From Xylogone sp. PMI_703 (Eukaryota; Ascomycota; Leotiomycetes), in NCBI GenBank assembly GCA_021399445.1, contig JAJTUQ010000008.1, positions 1-64,000 of the forward strand: a stretch of DNA of 64,000 nucleotides, written 5' to 3'. Each line of letters begins with the position of its first letter. The stretch's first letter is position 1. Below, piece after piece: positions 44,958-58,019 of the stretch. A program made the position numbers and the translations under genes. Under the pieces are notes generated by a model. It made no database searches and had not been told where the DNA came from. It was given only the letters and a program-made list of their open reading frames with translations.

Positions 44958-46991
44958 AGCAGTGACTAGTCGCGGTGCAGTAGTGTCTGCTATACTGAAG
45001 GGTGCATGCGTTTAACGATCAGTGAAGCTTGCCGCGAAGAAGAGAGTCGGTACTACTGTAGGGTTAGGTATGAATTTATAGACTGGCGAGTCAAGTAATA
45101 GGGGTAACAATATGGCTGAGACTTTTAAGTCCCCAGGATATCTTAGGATCATTGTGGTTCTTACCACCAATTCTTTGGTACCCATCGATCGCTTACAATG
45201 CCTCAGATCTTCATTCATATTGTGGATGAATTCTTTGGATGTCAGAAATGTGCTACAATTAACCCCCTCGCCCGGAACTGGGGTTTGACGATCCGAGGCA
45301 AGCCATCGACCGAGTGTAGTGCACGTCTCAGCCACGACCTCCATTGTCCACGAATTGATTTCGCGCCAGTTGAACATTTTGGGGAGCTTGCAGGAGCTAC
45401 CACGGCATCTCCCATCGTGCGAGTCTTGGGAATTCCCCAGCCACCAGGTCTGTGTACAAAGGAACCCTAATTGGCTACCAACGCGCAGCCACCATGAGGG
45501 CAAGATGGCTGCCAAATTCTAAATAATTCCAGGAGTTTGGGCCGGAATTGTATTGCAGATTTCTAAAGGTGGAGAATTGATTGAAACCTGAGCTTTTAGT
45601 TACGTTGGCTGGGCTTGAATTGTATGTATGCATGTTCATTGGGCCCAAAACAGGGTGGAGCCCATAGGCAGTTATCGAAGATCCGCTAAGCATACTCCAG
45701 CAATGTCCTAACTCGGTACTGAGCCCTATATACAGCAATACCTGTAGTAATCCACAGACTTTTCTCTAATTTATAGCGTTTTCGATCCCTCATGCTTGGC
45801 TTCGCTCATCCTACCCTAATTCCGGAGCCGTTAACCTACGTTAATAAGACCTCTCTCTTCCATCGCAACTGACGGAAGGTATAACTTCCTATAATCATCA
45901 GAAATAGCTAACCTACCCAAATGTGGGCAACCACATGCGGTAAGTAGAGGCGTTGTGCTAGATTGGAATAGGCTAGAATAGATGGCGTTAGTTGTACGAA
46001 TTTAATGGTATCATCAAACCACACCAGATGAAGCACACGTCTAACAGCCCAACACAAAAAGATACTGAATCCTTAAGTTGAGCGCTATCGTTAGATACAT
46101 ACTATTTACGTAGAAGCGATGAAATGACCAGATATTGGGATTCAGAGAGTGAAACATTCTCCACTGCGAACTAGCTTGCAGATGACACGTCCATGGCTAT
46201 TTGATGAAGATATGCTAATTCTAGAATTACAGCAACTAGCGAGACAAACCTGAGAATAGTACTTGGAGCCTAGAATGTGGTTTGCCGGGGGAGGGTTCTT
46301 TTGTACCTTTGAAGTTCGAAAACCCTGCCCTGTTGCATGGTATGCTTTGGAATTGCACGTTCTACAAAGTCGACGAACGCCTGAGTATTTGTCCTTCAAT
46401 GAACAATCTATCACGAATCCAAGGCGTATGACGTTCCTCGCAGCATCATCCATATCTCTTATGGAGATATTCTTAACAAAGGATGAGATATTTAAGAATT
46501 GCTCCCGTATAAGTTTAGGATTCAATCGGAGATTTTTGCGCAATCCAATATATCTGCATGGGCTTCGAATGCAAAACTATCAGCCTGGATCACGATAGCT
46601 TCGAAGCTTGAACAACAAGTTATAGACACGTAAAGCTGAAAATATGCTGAAAAAGCTGCAACACGGTGCGCGGCATCATTGCCAAGAAAGTTTCGCACAA
46701 CGGCTTCTCGTTCTTCAGTTGGTCGAAGCATTTGAATCACTGATCAGCGCCAACATATCTCGACATACACTAGGTTGACATCTAAGGAATAAAAAAAAGA
46801 TTTGCAAGCTTTGATCCTTACCCCAAATAAAGCAGGCTGCTGAATCTCCGTGCCGCTGACTGGTCTGCCTGGTCTGCCTTGTCTGTACGACACAAGCCGA
46901 GGTAGGCGGAGTGGATCCAGTATGTACGCACAACATCTGCAATATCTTCATTATGCAATCGTTTCTAGTAACAAGATTTTAGAGACATTTA
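44958..46991. other. intergenic with unrecognised ORFs
   Basis: A 167-codon minus ORF (45012-45515, Trp-rich start MAAILPSWWLRVGSQ) has a donor-like GTAAGA inside it and could be an exon of an unknown gene. Minus ORFs at 46142-46543 and 46522-46740 overlap in different frames and may be one decayed gene, with a Cys pair in RRLCRTCNSKAY. None has a family match I can support. Confidence 0.3.
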
Positions 46992-47451
46992 ATGATATTC
47001 AAGGCCAAATTCATAAATACACGCTTCAATGCTTTAGAACATTCGTAAGTGTCCTTTCGTTTTAAGATCGAAAGCCGGAACGGAGGAACACTAGATAAGA
47101 ACGACTCAAACTGTAAGCCTCGTGTTTGCTTGCAAACTCATCTCTCACAATTCATCTAGAATGGTCGGAGAACACCTAGGAATAATTGACAGTACCATGA
47201 AGAGATTCGAGGTTATGGGCAGAGGAGTTCTGAACCTAGCGCTGCAAGGGTCGCAGCCCGAACAACTCAACCCTCAAGCATCCGCACACGCTTCAGCAAA
47301 TAGCCACGCATCCCAAGGTCAGAACCAAGATAAATCATATTATGGAGAGACAGGAGTTGACCAAACCTCCACTTCGTTTGCTCCTCTATATCACCTAGAT
47401 CCATGGAGGATGCGATCCATCAGACTCCTTGTAGATACCCCAGAATGCTAG
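46992..47451 (+). CDS. hypothetical two-exon small protein
   Basis: ATG 46992 to 47044, intron 47045-47159 (115 bp, GTAAGT...TCTAG), then 47160-47451. The splice restores an open frame of 114 aa containing MVGEHLGIIDSTMKRFEVMG and a Gln/Ser/His-rich segment. No family recognised. A minus-strand open stretch over 47400-47600 (LEEEIEMYRKKWNETIMVV) competes for the same DNA, so the coding strand is uncertain. Confidence 0.25.
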
Positions 47452-47575
47452 CCAGTCCCTTTCTGCAACGGCTACCTTTTTAGCTACCTTATAAAGACTC
47501 GTTTTGATAGCGATGATAGCCCGTAATAATTCATTCACAACCATAATTGTCTCGTTCCATTTCTTTCTGTACATT

Positions 47576-48958
47576 TCAATCTCCTCCTCGAGTAATCGAT
47601 TCTCTACAATATATGAGGTGACTGTCTGATGCTAATGCAGTACTTCCATCCTTCAATTTCATTTCAGCGGTCCCCTTCTTCCATGCATATAACCTTCCTC
47701 CTCCAACCTTTATTCCACGACGTCTAATATCGACCATCGGTTGTCTAAAGAGCTGGGGGTTGTCAGTCATGTGAGAAGAAGCGCCTGTGTCTGCAATCCA
47801 GACGGAAGGTTTAACCATACGCATTGCTTCCTTTGAAACTCCTGCAACTTCGTCCTCCTCCTAGGATGAGTCATCAAAACTTGACTCCGTCTCCGACGTC
47901 GAATTAGACTCGGAGGAGTGACCGGCCATGTGACCATGGGCATGACGTTTGGACTTGTTGCTTTTGCGGTGACTTTTGCGCTCGTCATCTTTTATTGCCT
48001 TCGGAGAGTGTCGTGATTTGTTATCCTTGGATTTGAGACCAAGAACATATTTTCTCGCATCACGCCTGAGTTTACAATATTTGATGGAGTGGTTTCCGTC
48101 ACACAAATAGCATTTAACGTCCTTTCGGTCGGGCGAGCTACTTTTATGTCTACTCCGTTGACTTGAGCTTCTGCTCCCTTTGTCTTGTGATCTTCGTGTT
48201 CTCTTGTCTCGGGCAGCGAGGGCTGTCGAGTTGGTGACCTTTTCTTCATGTCTTTGGAGGATGTCGATCTTGTCCACGATTTCAAGTGTCGGTTGTGCGT
48301 CGATCACAGTTGTAACTGTCGAGTATTCCTCTGGGAGTCCTGCAAGAAAGAATTCGAATATTTGCTTTGTGCTAAAGCCATCCTTGAGTTCAGGGGTTGC
48401 CTTCACAACTCTCCTCCTCAATTCCTGCACTCGAATCCATCCCTCTTCAATTGTCATGCCCTGTTCTAGCTTGAATGAGGTGAGTTGAGCCATCTCACTC
48501 CGAGCAGCATGAGGTAACAACTTGTTATACTTGGAGTATAACTTTGTCCATGCTAGCTGGGCTTCAGACTCATCACGAATCAATTCATTGTCCATGGCAT
48601 CGATACAGATTGAGATCATATATAAAACCTTCGCAGACGCGGCTTCATATTTCTCTTGCCTTTCAATGTTCCATATGCCATTATTTAATCCGCTTTTATC
48701 CTCCACCTTCAAGCTCTCCAGTTGTTTTTCCACACCTTCAATAGTGATCTCAGGTGTTTTCGTGCTTGCTGGTGTGACAGGGGTGCTAATCGATGATGGG
48801 GTTCTCTGAATCCAGGCGTATTCTGTGATTGTCTTGTTTAGCACAAATTCTAGCGATTCTCCTTTGAAATAGAGTCTCATCAGTTTAAACCATTCTTGCC
48901 AATTTGCTCTGTTAAGTATGCCGGCAGGGCGTTTGCGTGCAAGGTGATCGGTGTCCAT
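47576..48958 (-). pseudogene. Ty1/Copia retrotransposon gag-protease remnant
   Basis: The minus strand from ATG 48958 encodes a Copia gag of 365 aa: an N-terminal NRANWQEWFKLMRLYFKG, the helical gag core (WTKLYSKYNKLL...FLAGLPEEYSTV) and a zinc knuckle C-x2-C-x3-H-x4-C (CYLCDGNHSIKYC) with basic tail. A single in-frame TAG at 47861-47863 follows, and the same frame then continues into the retropepsin with its active-site motif WIADTGASSHM at about 47795. Homology ends near 47600; integrase and reverse transcriptase are absent. CAG-to-TAG mutation would explain the stop. No LTRs were recognised. Confidence 0.85.
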
Positions 48959-49600
48959 TTTCTCAAATGTCGGTGAGGTAAGGATGATGAAGATTTTGTC
49001 GTCTTTTGAGTTGTCGTATCGTAACTCAAGGTTAGAGAGACCTATAATTGATTGTTGGGTTTAGGTAAATAGGTAAATATCACGCCAAGGTGCCCGATAC
49101 CGATTAAGGGGCCGTGATCTTCAAGTACTTGCTGTAGACCGACAATTCGTCGCACGTCTACCCGTCTCAAGACTTGGAACCGATCGGTCTCAATTTCAAC
49201 CGATGCTCTGTAGACCTCTTTCTTCTACTAGAGACTTGTGCAGTTACGTGTATTTTAGCTGTCCTTGGTGACAGACTTACGGTGAACACGTTCCAACTGC
49301 TATTCTTCCTAGTGACGCCTCAACATGCGTCCGGGCTCATAACCTGTGAAGATTATGACCGTTATGCTCATATTATGGAAGTGTTGGTTCACTAGGCACT
49401 ACCGTATTGTAGGGTTGAATAGGCTTATATTGGCTTATACATTGTATGCTTATACTTTTATTCAGTATTTAAGGAGTTGCACCCTTAAATACTCTCTTAC
49501 CGGATTATTAGTCATTCCACTCCGATCGCATAGCTACCGAGCGCCAGTATGCTCTGCTCCCATAATTCCTAACAAGACTTACTTTTACAAATACTTGAAG
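48959..49600. other. intergenic, upstream flank of the Copia remnant
   Basis: May include leader or LTR sequence of the Copia element, but no direct repeat partner was found in the window. Short ORFs only. Confidence 0.35.
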
Positions 49601-51560
49601 AAATACTGAAAATTATTTTGTAAATCCTTAATAAAAGACTAACTAAACCAGTTCTAGACCAGACTATCCTGAACATTAACCAGGTAAATTCACGGAGACT
49701 ACTAGCCTAAAAAGGCCTTGTTAATAAACTCCTGGTAGTCCTGTAAGATTAGCCAAATCATATACTAAAAGCTAACCATGTTGAAGGACTAATTATACAA
49801 AGTCAACATCTGCTTATCTGCTAACTAACTAAAGTTAATCCAGTAACTCTTTTTATGGACAATTCTTCGGCCATGGACCAAAGCCTCTAGCAAGTAAACC
49901 AACAAATAAAAGTCCTTATTATATATATATTTTTTGCGGACTTCCTACAACTAATCTATAAGATCTTTGTAAACCTCGCGGACCGGCCAGCCTAATTATT
50001 TGTAAACTTAAATAAATAGTATATACTCTAACATCAGGAGCTAACATACCTACACTAAACCAGCCAGGATAAGAATAAAGGTATAAGCTGTCCAATAAAC
50101 CAAACTATAAGAATAAAAGCCTAATACTCTCACAAAATGAACTAAGACTAAGCTTTACTCATAGCCTAACTAGCTAATCTGTATCACAAATTAACAACTT
50201 AATTCAAATAGCCACTCACAGGCCTACTAAAGCTATTTTGGCTATAGCTAGACTACTGGATTTAGACGAAAAACAAAAATAAAATCAACAAAGCCCTGGG
50301 AAGTTTACTAAGCTAGCTAAGCCTGATTAGCTTGATTCTGGTCGAAGAGATTCTAGAGCCGGGCTAGGCTAGCCTGTTGTTAGCTTGTTAGTACTAAACT
50401 GTAAATTTTTTTCTGGATATTGACTAATTAAGTTTAGACCCTACAAATGTAAACCAGGAATCGTTTCTAGAAATTAATATATTAACGAAGAATGCCCTGA
50501 ATATCTAATAACCTAAAAAGATAATATTACTCATAAAAGCTAGTCTCTACCGAGTAACCAATCCAGTAATAAAACTGGAAAAACATGTGCTAAAAGGTTT
50601 CTAGGCAATATTACAAAGTTTAATCCAGTAATTACGCCAGAATACAGGTCTATAACTCAGTCTGGAAAGTACTTACGAGGACCTCGGCCTCCCAGGTACT
50701 TAACTACTCAGCTTGACAAGGCCCAGGGCTTAGCTAACGAGCCATAACAACTATGATCTCCAAGGGCCGATCCGCAAATTACTCAGGCCAGTATATGTAC
50801 TTCAGCCAGGGAATAGTATTACTATGTTCCACCTCTATATCTCAGGCGTCGGAGTACTCTTACTACTACTGCTAAGCCAGCCGGCTAATCTCCTCCTGTT
50901 CCAGCTAGCGAAGGGCCTGGTAGTAGCTGTTGCCCAGCCAGGCTATCTCTGCAGCTGCATCTGTATCCAGGCTGATCTCAGGGTCCTGGCCCTCCTGGCC
51001 CAGCCAGGCTAGTCTAGCTGGTACAGGCTAGGGTTCAAAAATAGACTAAGACTCAGTTAACCAGTACTGAGCCTTTCTACCTTGATACCAGGATTACAGG
51101 ACTACAGAGATCTAGTAATAGCTTTTTAAAACTTGGTTATACAAATAATGTTATAAATTGAAGTGATTTCTAAGATTCCGATAGTTGTAAGTAAGAAAAC
51201 AATAGTCATTATAACTAAAACTTTACTCCTAGACAAAGAAAAAAGGTACAATAAGACTGTAATCTTTGAGCAAAAAGAAATAGCCTTACTGACCTGCTGG
51301 TAACAGGTCCAGTATAATACAGTAATTCTACAAGGCTTGCTGAGCCTTCTTACTAATGTAATACTACTATTATAAGTGTTTTTGGAGCTAAGCCAGCCTT
51401 ACAAGCTATTGATAAAGGCAGCAGAAGAACATGCAATAAGAGGTCTAGTAAGTAATAATACCTAAAAACAGCTCAGGATTTAAGGCTATATTAAAGTTAG
51501 AAGAAAATATGATTCGTTAATATAGAACAGGCCTAATCAAGCTTGTATATAGGCTTTGTA
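49600..51560 (-). other. AT-rich, stop-riddled sequence, probably a RIP-degraded retroelement
   Basis: Almost no ORF over 60 codons in nearly 2 kb, with TAG and TAA frequent in every frame and an unusually high density of CTAA/CTAG/TTAG words. On the minus strand, gag-like fragments can be read (DYQEFINKAFLG near 49730; LGQEGQDPEISLDTDAAAEI near 50990, followed by QEEISRLA), as in Ty3/gypsy capsid genes, but frames break constantly. No gene is called. Confidence 0.4.
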
Positions 51561-52337
51561 CAAAGACTTTTGTTGGTATAGATGAATTCCATGAAAGCCT
51601 TGAGATACAGCTGCTGGCCGCCTCCTGGCCGGCTGGCTTCCTGGCTTCCTGAACGCGTCCTCATTGGATGGCTATGGCCCTGGTCAGGAGGCTGCGTTCC
51701 TCCTGGTGATGGGAGGCCATTCAGAAGGCATCCCCCAAGCCATGCACCAGGGGCTCCGCGGCCAGGGCACGCGTGCCAGCCTATAGGCAGCCAGAGGGGG
51801 CCTGAGCAAGCCTGGCTGAGCACGCGTTCCCGGGGCCCGTGCTCGCGGAAGTGCTGCGTGACTCCAGGGCGCCAGCTACAGGTGAACCCTGCTAGCCTAA
51901 CTACGATACTCCAGCTGAGTCAGCCATACAAAAGCACCCTGGGGCGGGGCCAATCAGGGCGCACCGGGCGGAGTTTCGTAGGAAATCCTCCATAACACCA
52001 GCAGGACTCTTTATGGAGGAGGAGGAGGAGAGGAGGATGGAGGAGGAGGATGGAGGAGGAGGACCCCTAGTGACCCCTACCGTCATTACCTTATCCCCAT
52101 CTCCTCTCCAATATCTACCGTCTGACTCACGCCGGGCCCAGAGCGTCCAGAATGGCGGAGCAAGGGCTCTTGTACCCTGACCCGCCGCCACCCCATCCCC
52201 GTGATAAGGCATCCATCCTGCTGCATGCGCCAGTGCTATTTCTCCTGCGATAAAAATACGACGAACCAGCCTGGGCAGCATTGAAGCATTGAAGCATTGG
52301 AGCATTGGCAGCAATCGCCTCACGTTCAATTGCCAGC
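51561..52337. other. GC-rich intergenic block upstream of the ABC transporter
   Basis: An abrupt switch to GC-rich sequence at about 51590-51980, directly beside the AT-rich relic. Overlapping ORFs on both strands (51582-51995, 51901-52329) look like composition artefacts. A GGA-rich tract lies at 52015-52063. 52080-52337 is likely promoter and 5' leader of the ABC gene. Confidence 0.4.
52015..52063. repeat. GGA/GGAT-rich simple repeat
   Basis: About 49 bp of GGA units with single-base interruptions (ggaggaggaggagaggaggat...). Confidence 0.9.
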
Positions 52338-55300
52338 ATGATGCGCTTGGCGCCTCAGTGGGAGGATGCGGCCATTGTCCTGACTATCTTCATCTTCATA
52401 TTTTCCATCCCCGCCGTCCGCTCGCTTGCTAGAGGCAGTTGGCGCGTCAGGAAGCTCGACCACGATGCAGCGAAGGTTTACGAGGACGAAGATGGAGCCG
52501 CAAGCAAAGAATCAATCGACCAATTCTCCAACAAGGTCCAGTTCAGGGTTCTCTTTGCCATTGCTGGGATGGGATTTGGTCTATCAATTGAAGACACTGT
52601 CTTCACAGCTATTCATCAGCAGTCCCCCGGTGGTCCCCGTTTTGTCAGCGCCTTCCTGCTCTGTCCAGTCTGGGTAAGACTATACCTCGATTTATTTCCA
52701 AAAACCATTTCAAATATAAATAAGACTATAAATAAAAAAGAATTCAAACCAATACTACCCAATACTGACTGGTCTTTTCTAGTTATTACTGCTGCTACAG
52801 CTTGTTGATACCGCCCTCCAAGTGGCACCCGTTGCGCGATTCAAGAGCGCCGTCTCGAGACTCACATCATGCTTCCTGCTTGCTGGTATTGCCTGGATAT
52901 CGCTACTGGACGACGATGCTGCCCTTATCACCACCATATTGACCGGCCTTCAACTGGCTACAGCTGTGACCCTAATATTTGCCATAGCAGCTATTAAGAG
53001 ACGGCCAGTTGTCTTCCGCCCTGATGGAAGAATCGTCGACCAGCAGATGAACGTCGGCCTTGCGTCTCGATATAGTTTCCAGTGGTGCGTCGATATCCTT
53101 GCCGCTGCTGGGAAGGATGTATTCGACAATGCGGACCTGCCAGCCATGGACCATGTTGCACGATCGGAGGACGCCACGAAGAGATTCCAGAATATCGTCC
53201 TCAAAGACAGTACACCTCTCTGGGTCCAGATCTTCTGGGCTTTCAGATGGCAATTCTTTCTCCAGTGGTCCTCGATCCTCTTCTCCAATTTCTTCGATGT
53301 GGCTCCCGCGTTCGCGACTCTGCAACTACTAAAGTATCTCGAGACGCGAACGGACACGAGTGGCGTTGAACCAGGCGCATGGAAATATATCCTAGGAATC
53401 GCTGCTGCTACTACAAGCTCCCACATGGTGGACTCTAGGATCATGTGGTGGGGATGGTCAGGTATGTCGTCCTAACTCCCTTTAGGTCACGCACATATGC
53501 TCAAGCTTTTGCCCAGACATTGTTCTCCCGCTTCGTTCACTTCTGACTGGGCTCATGTACACCAAGATGTTGAAGATTAACAACTCCAGCGAGCCCCCCA
53601 AAGAAGTAAGCTGATTCTTTCTTCATTTTTCAACCGCCATTCAGCACCTCTCTCAAACCTAATAGAGTACTACCGTCCTGCACGTAGAGAGGACATATAA
53701 TCCCTGAGAGGCAACACAAGCTGACAGGAACACCAGGAGTCATCAAAAGCCCAAGATGCCAAGGCCTACGCAGAAACTACTAAAGAGCATGCCATATCTC
53801 AACAAAACATTGTCAACATGTTCGCAGTCGACTGTAATGCTATCGCCATCTTTGGCGCACAGAATAGCGAGTATGTCAACTCGGCAGGCAAGTTTGTAGT
53901 CACGATTGTCTTCTTGCTACTTCTCATCGGCTGGCAAAGTCTGTGTGCCGGACTGCTAGGCATTGCAGTCCTTTTTCCCATCAACAAATCCCTTGCGGAG
54001 CGATATGGCAAGAAACAGAAGCTTCTCATGGCAATTCGCGACAGAAGGACTGAAATTACGACTGAGGCACTCAATGGAATTCGACAAATCAAGTTCTCTG
54101 CTACCGAGAATCAGTGGGCCGCAAAGCTGGAAGCAGTACGGGAAGAAGAACTATCTACGCTCTGGAAAACAAGAATCGACAGTCTTTACATGTCTATCGC
54201 TTTCTGAATTCACCCCCATCGTGCTGACAGCGCTATCCTTGGCCACTTATTCGTGGGTTCATGGGAACTTGCTGCCATCGGTTGCATTTACCTCCATCAG
54301 TCTCTTCATCCAGCTGGACGGTCTGGTATCCCATATTCCGTACCTGATGGTTACCGCTATAAACGCCAAAGTCAGTTGTGATAGAATCCAGAACTTCCTT
54401 CGCTTGCCAGAAAAGCAAGACAATACCAGCCCAGGAGAGTCCATAACCTTCTCAAACGCATCCGTTAGCTTTCCTCGCGATACTACAGATCCAGATCCGA
54501 CCCACGAGCCATTCACTCTCCGAGATCTCAATCTTCAATTCCCTAGCAATGCCCTAAGTGTTATCTCCGGCCCCACAGGTTCCGGGAAATCTCTGCTTCT
54601 TGCTGCCATTTTGGGGGAGATTGAGCTGCTCTCTGGTTACATACAAGTTCCAAAAGCTCCCACGCAGCGCTTCGATTCCAGAGCCACTCCTGACAACTGG
54701 ATCATTCCAACTGCTATTTCATTCGTCTCTCAGACTCCGTGGATAGAGAACGCTACGATCAAAGACAATATTCTGTTTGGTCTGCCGTTCGATCCCATTC
54801 GGTATCAGAAGGTCCTGGATGCATGTGCACTATCCCAGGATCTAGCTATATTCGAAGATGGCGACCAAACCGAAGTAGGGGCCCAGGGAATCAGCCTCAG
54901 TGGAGGGCAAAAGTGGCGATTAACCTTAGCGCGCGCCTTTTACTCCAGAGCAGGTATCATGATAATGGACGACGTATTCAGTGCCCTCGACGCTCACGTT
55001 GGCAAGCACATTTACGAAAATGCACTCATGGGCGAGCTGTCCGAAGGGAGAACTCGAATCTTGGCTACACACCATACATCACTCTGTTTGCCGCGTGCAA
55101 AATACGCTGTGCGCCTCTCAGCTAGCGGAGTTCTCGAACATGCTGGATTAATAGAAGACCTGCGAGAGGAGGGGGTTCTGGACGAGATTCTGAAGGCAGA
55201 TGACAGCACAGAACCCCATGAGGTAGAGGAGGATGAAGTACTACGGGCAGAAGAGACCAACGGTACTACCGCAATCCCATCAGAAGATGCTACAATTGCT

Positions 55301-57427
55301 GTGAAGGCACCACCAAAGAAGCTCATTGAGGAGGAGAAGAGAGAGACTGGTCGAGTCAAAACCTCAGTCTATGCCGGATACCTTCATGCTTCCGGAGGAT
55401 GGTCTTTCTGGACATTCCTTGTATGTCTCTATGCCGTAGCCGAAGGCTTCAAGCTAGGTCGCACATACTGGGTGAGAATCTGGGCAAGTGCGTTCGGAGA
55501 GGTGGAGACACAGGCAGGGTTGCATCTAGCTTCTATTACTTCCTTTCAGACACCCCAGCACCATAGCACGATCCTGCCACGATTTTCTGGCCAGCACCCC
55601 ATCAGCGTTGTTGACTTTGGTAGTCAACTTAACTCTACCCTGGAATCCACAAGCTCCCCGGTTGAAACTCAAAATCGCAGCCTCTGGTTCTATCTCGGGA
55701 TCTATTGCTTTATATCGACCATCTCGGTTGTCCTCTCCATCGGCCGACTTTATATGGTCTATTCCGACTCAGTTCGGGCATCTCGCCGGATTTTCAAAGC
55801 TATCCTACACAGTGTGCTTCGAGCCCCTCTTCGTTGGCTTGATACTGTACCCATGGGAAGGATATTGAACAGATTCACTGGAGATTTCACAAGTTTGGAT
55901 TCATCTCTGGCTCAGAACTTCTACTACTTTGCTGGAGTGGCCACGCAGATCCTCGGTATCCTTGTAGCTGCCACCTTTGTATCCCCGTTTATTATCCTCT
56001 TCGCAGTAATTCTTCTAGGAGTGAGTACCATCTTCGCCCGAATGTACATCGCCGCAGCACGCAACACGAAACGTCTCGAGTCAACAAATAAGTCTCCGGT
56101 CATATCGCACTTTGCGGCGTCTTTGAGCGGTCTATCAACAATAAGGGCATTTGCCAAATCTTCCGAATTTAAAGATCGAATGTTTACACTCATCGACACA
56201 TATACAGCTTGTTCTTGGTACAACTACCTGTTTCGAAGCTGGCTCATGCTCCGTATCGGTATCACAGCGTCGTTGTTTGCCGCCACTGTGACTACCTTTG
56301 TCATCATCAAGCCTGGCATTGATGCCAGCTTGGCTGGCTTTGCTCTCTCGTTCGCCTTGAGCTTTGGCCATGCTATCAGTTGGGCCATTGGCATTTCTGC
56401 TCAGATGGAACTTGATATGAATGCTGCTGAGCGTATTTTCGAGTATCGAGACTTGACAACTGAGGATCATAGTGGAGAGGAAGTACGTGCTTCTTGGCCC
56501 GAGGAGGGTAGGGTAGAAGTTAAGGATCTAGAGCTCGGCTATGCGGAGGGGCTGCCTTCTATTCTAAAGGGTCTAACTTTTACTGCCGAGAAAAACCAGA
56601 GAATCGGTGTTATCGGCAGAACGGGTGCAGGTAAGCATTTCTCATGATGCCTGGGCTTGATATCTTCAAATGTGGTAATGTCGTACTAACCTCCACTAGG
56701 CAAATCGACCTTGTCCCTCGCTCTCTTCCGATTCCTCCAGCCGCGTAGAGGCAACATCACAATCGATGGTGTCGATATCTCTAAGATCAAGCTTCACGAC
56801 TTGCGTACCCGATTGGCAATTATTCCCCAAGACCCCGTCTTATTCTCAGGCACTATACGTTCCAACCTCGATCCCTTCGACGAGTTCAGCGACTACCAAC
56901 TCCGCGAGGCCTTGATGCGGGTCCACTTGATCCCATCAAATATCCACACCCCTAATCCCGAAACCACGATGCCCGAATCGTCAACTGCAAGCTCTACCAC
57001 TGTAGTTTTTCAACCAGCCACCGAAAATAAGAACATTTTCTTATCACTATCGTCACCGATTGCATCGGGTGGATTAAATCTTTCACAAGGGCAAAAGCAA
57101 CTGCTCTGCCTAGCCCGAGCGATCCTTTGCCGTCCAAAGGTTCTCATCCTCGATGAGGCAACATCCGCCGTCGACGTTTCGACTGATATGCTGATTCAAC
57201 GCTCGGTTCGTGACGAGTTTACCAACACTACCTTGCTCGTTATTGCTCATCGATTAAGTACCGTGGCAGACTTCGATCGGATCTTGGTCATGAAGGATGG
57301 GATCAGTGCCGAGTTTGGGAGCCCGAAAGAGCTGCTGGTAAAGGAAGAGGGACTTTTCAAGTCGATGGTGGCGCAGAGTGGAGAGAAGGATGAGTTGGAG
57401 AAGATGATTTTAGATGGTGAGCAGTAG
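52338..57427 (+). CDS. ABCC (MRP-type) full ABC transporter, about 1574 aa; one frameshift
   Basis: Exons 52338-52673, 52783-53461, 53517-53605, 53737-56630, 56700-57427; introns of 109, 55, 131 and 69 bp. Layout: N-terminal membrane region, TMD1, NBD1 (Walker A GPTGSGKS, signature LSGGQKWR, Walker [16 protein letters not shown]), linker, TMD2, NBD2 (GRTGAGKST, split by the last intron; [19 protein letters not shown]). NBD1 has Asp-Asp where a catalytic Glu is usual, the asymmetric site typical of ABCC exporters. This class pumps conjugates, toxins or metabolites out of the cell or into the vacuole. Near 54205 one extra base breaks TMD1 between LYMSIAF and [14 protein letters not shown]; total exon length is one over a multiple of three. 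A 49-bp intron (54181-54229) would also restore frame but delete a conserved helix. Confidence 0.87.
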
Positions 57428-58019
57428 CAGTAAGTAAGGAAAGCGATGCGAGGTGAAAAGTTTAGATTATTTTGTTGGCTATTTTGTCCTGTTAATTTGC
57501 ACGCCAGGTGAGCTATTATAAGCTCCTGGCATGGCTTGAGAAGTTACTGTAGGCATTGCATTTGTACTGGATTTGTTATCTAGAAGACGGCGTATGTAGA
57601 ATTGGTATCCTATAAATAGACTTTGTTGTCGTTAGTAAAGATAAAGGAAGCAACCCTTTATCAACTTTCGGTATTCAACTGTGAGGTGCAAGATCTCTAT
57701 CGATTCCCAAAAAGGCATATCTTCGCGTTGGTATCATCCTCTAGCTTATTTAAAGATACTTACTTCTACATATAGAAAATATTAAAAAGCAAAGATTAAC
57801 TTAATATTTATTTATAATTTTCACTCTCCTAAATAAAAAGAATAACTAAAATATATAAACTAACACCACACGAAATAATATCATAGAAACTGGCCCTAAT
57901 AGTCTAAACATCGGTGGTGATAAACCATCTCTTAACACGGTGGTATGATGCAGAAAATGCTTTCATACCATTGAGCAGGCGTACCAAATATTTGATAAAC
58001 CTCTCAAAACATAGCCAAC
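57428..58019. other. intergenic between two convergent genes
   Basis: AT-rich 3' flanks of the ABC and GH12 genes. No ORF or repeat recognised. Confidence 0.5.

Noticed and set aside
46142..46543. ISIRDMDDAARNVIRLGF stretch resembling HET-domain phrasing
   Set aside because: The following WIDSLCI-type motif is absent, so the resemblance is too short to call.
51582..52329. Long ORFs on both strands in the GC-rich block
   Set aside because: Mirrored open frames with Pro/Gly/Arg-heavy composition are expected from GC-rich DNA. No domain is recognisable.
54739..55125. ORF overlapping NBD1 of the ABC transporter
   Set aside because: It is a shadow in another frame of the conserved Walker and signature motifs.
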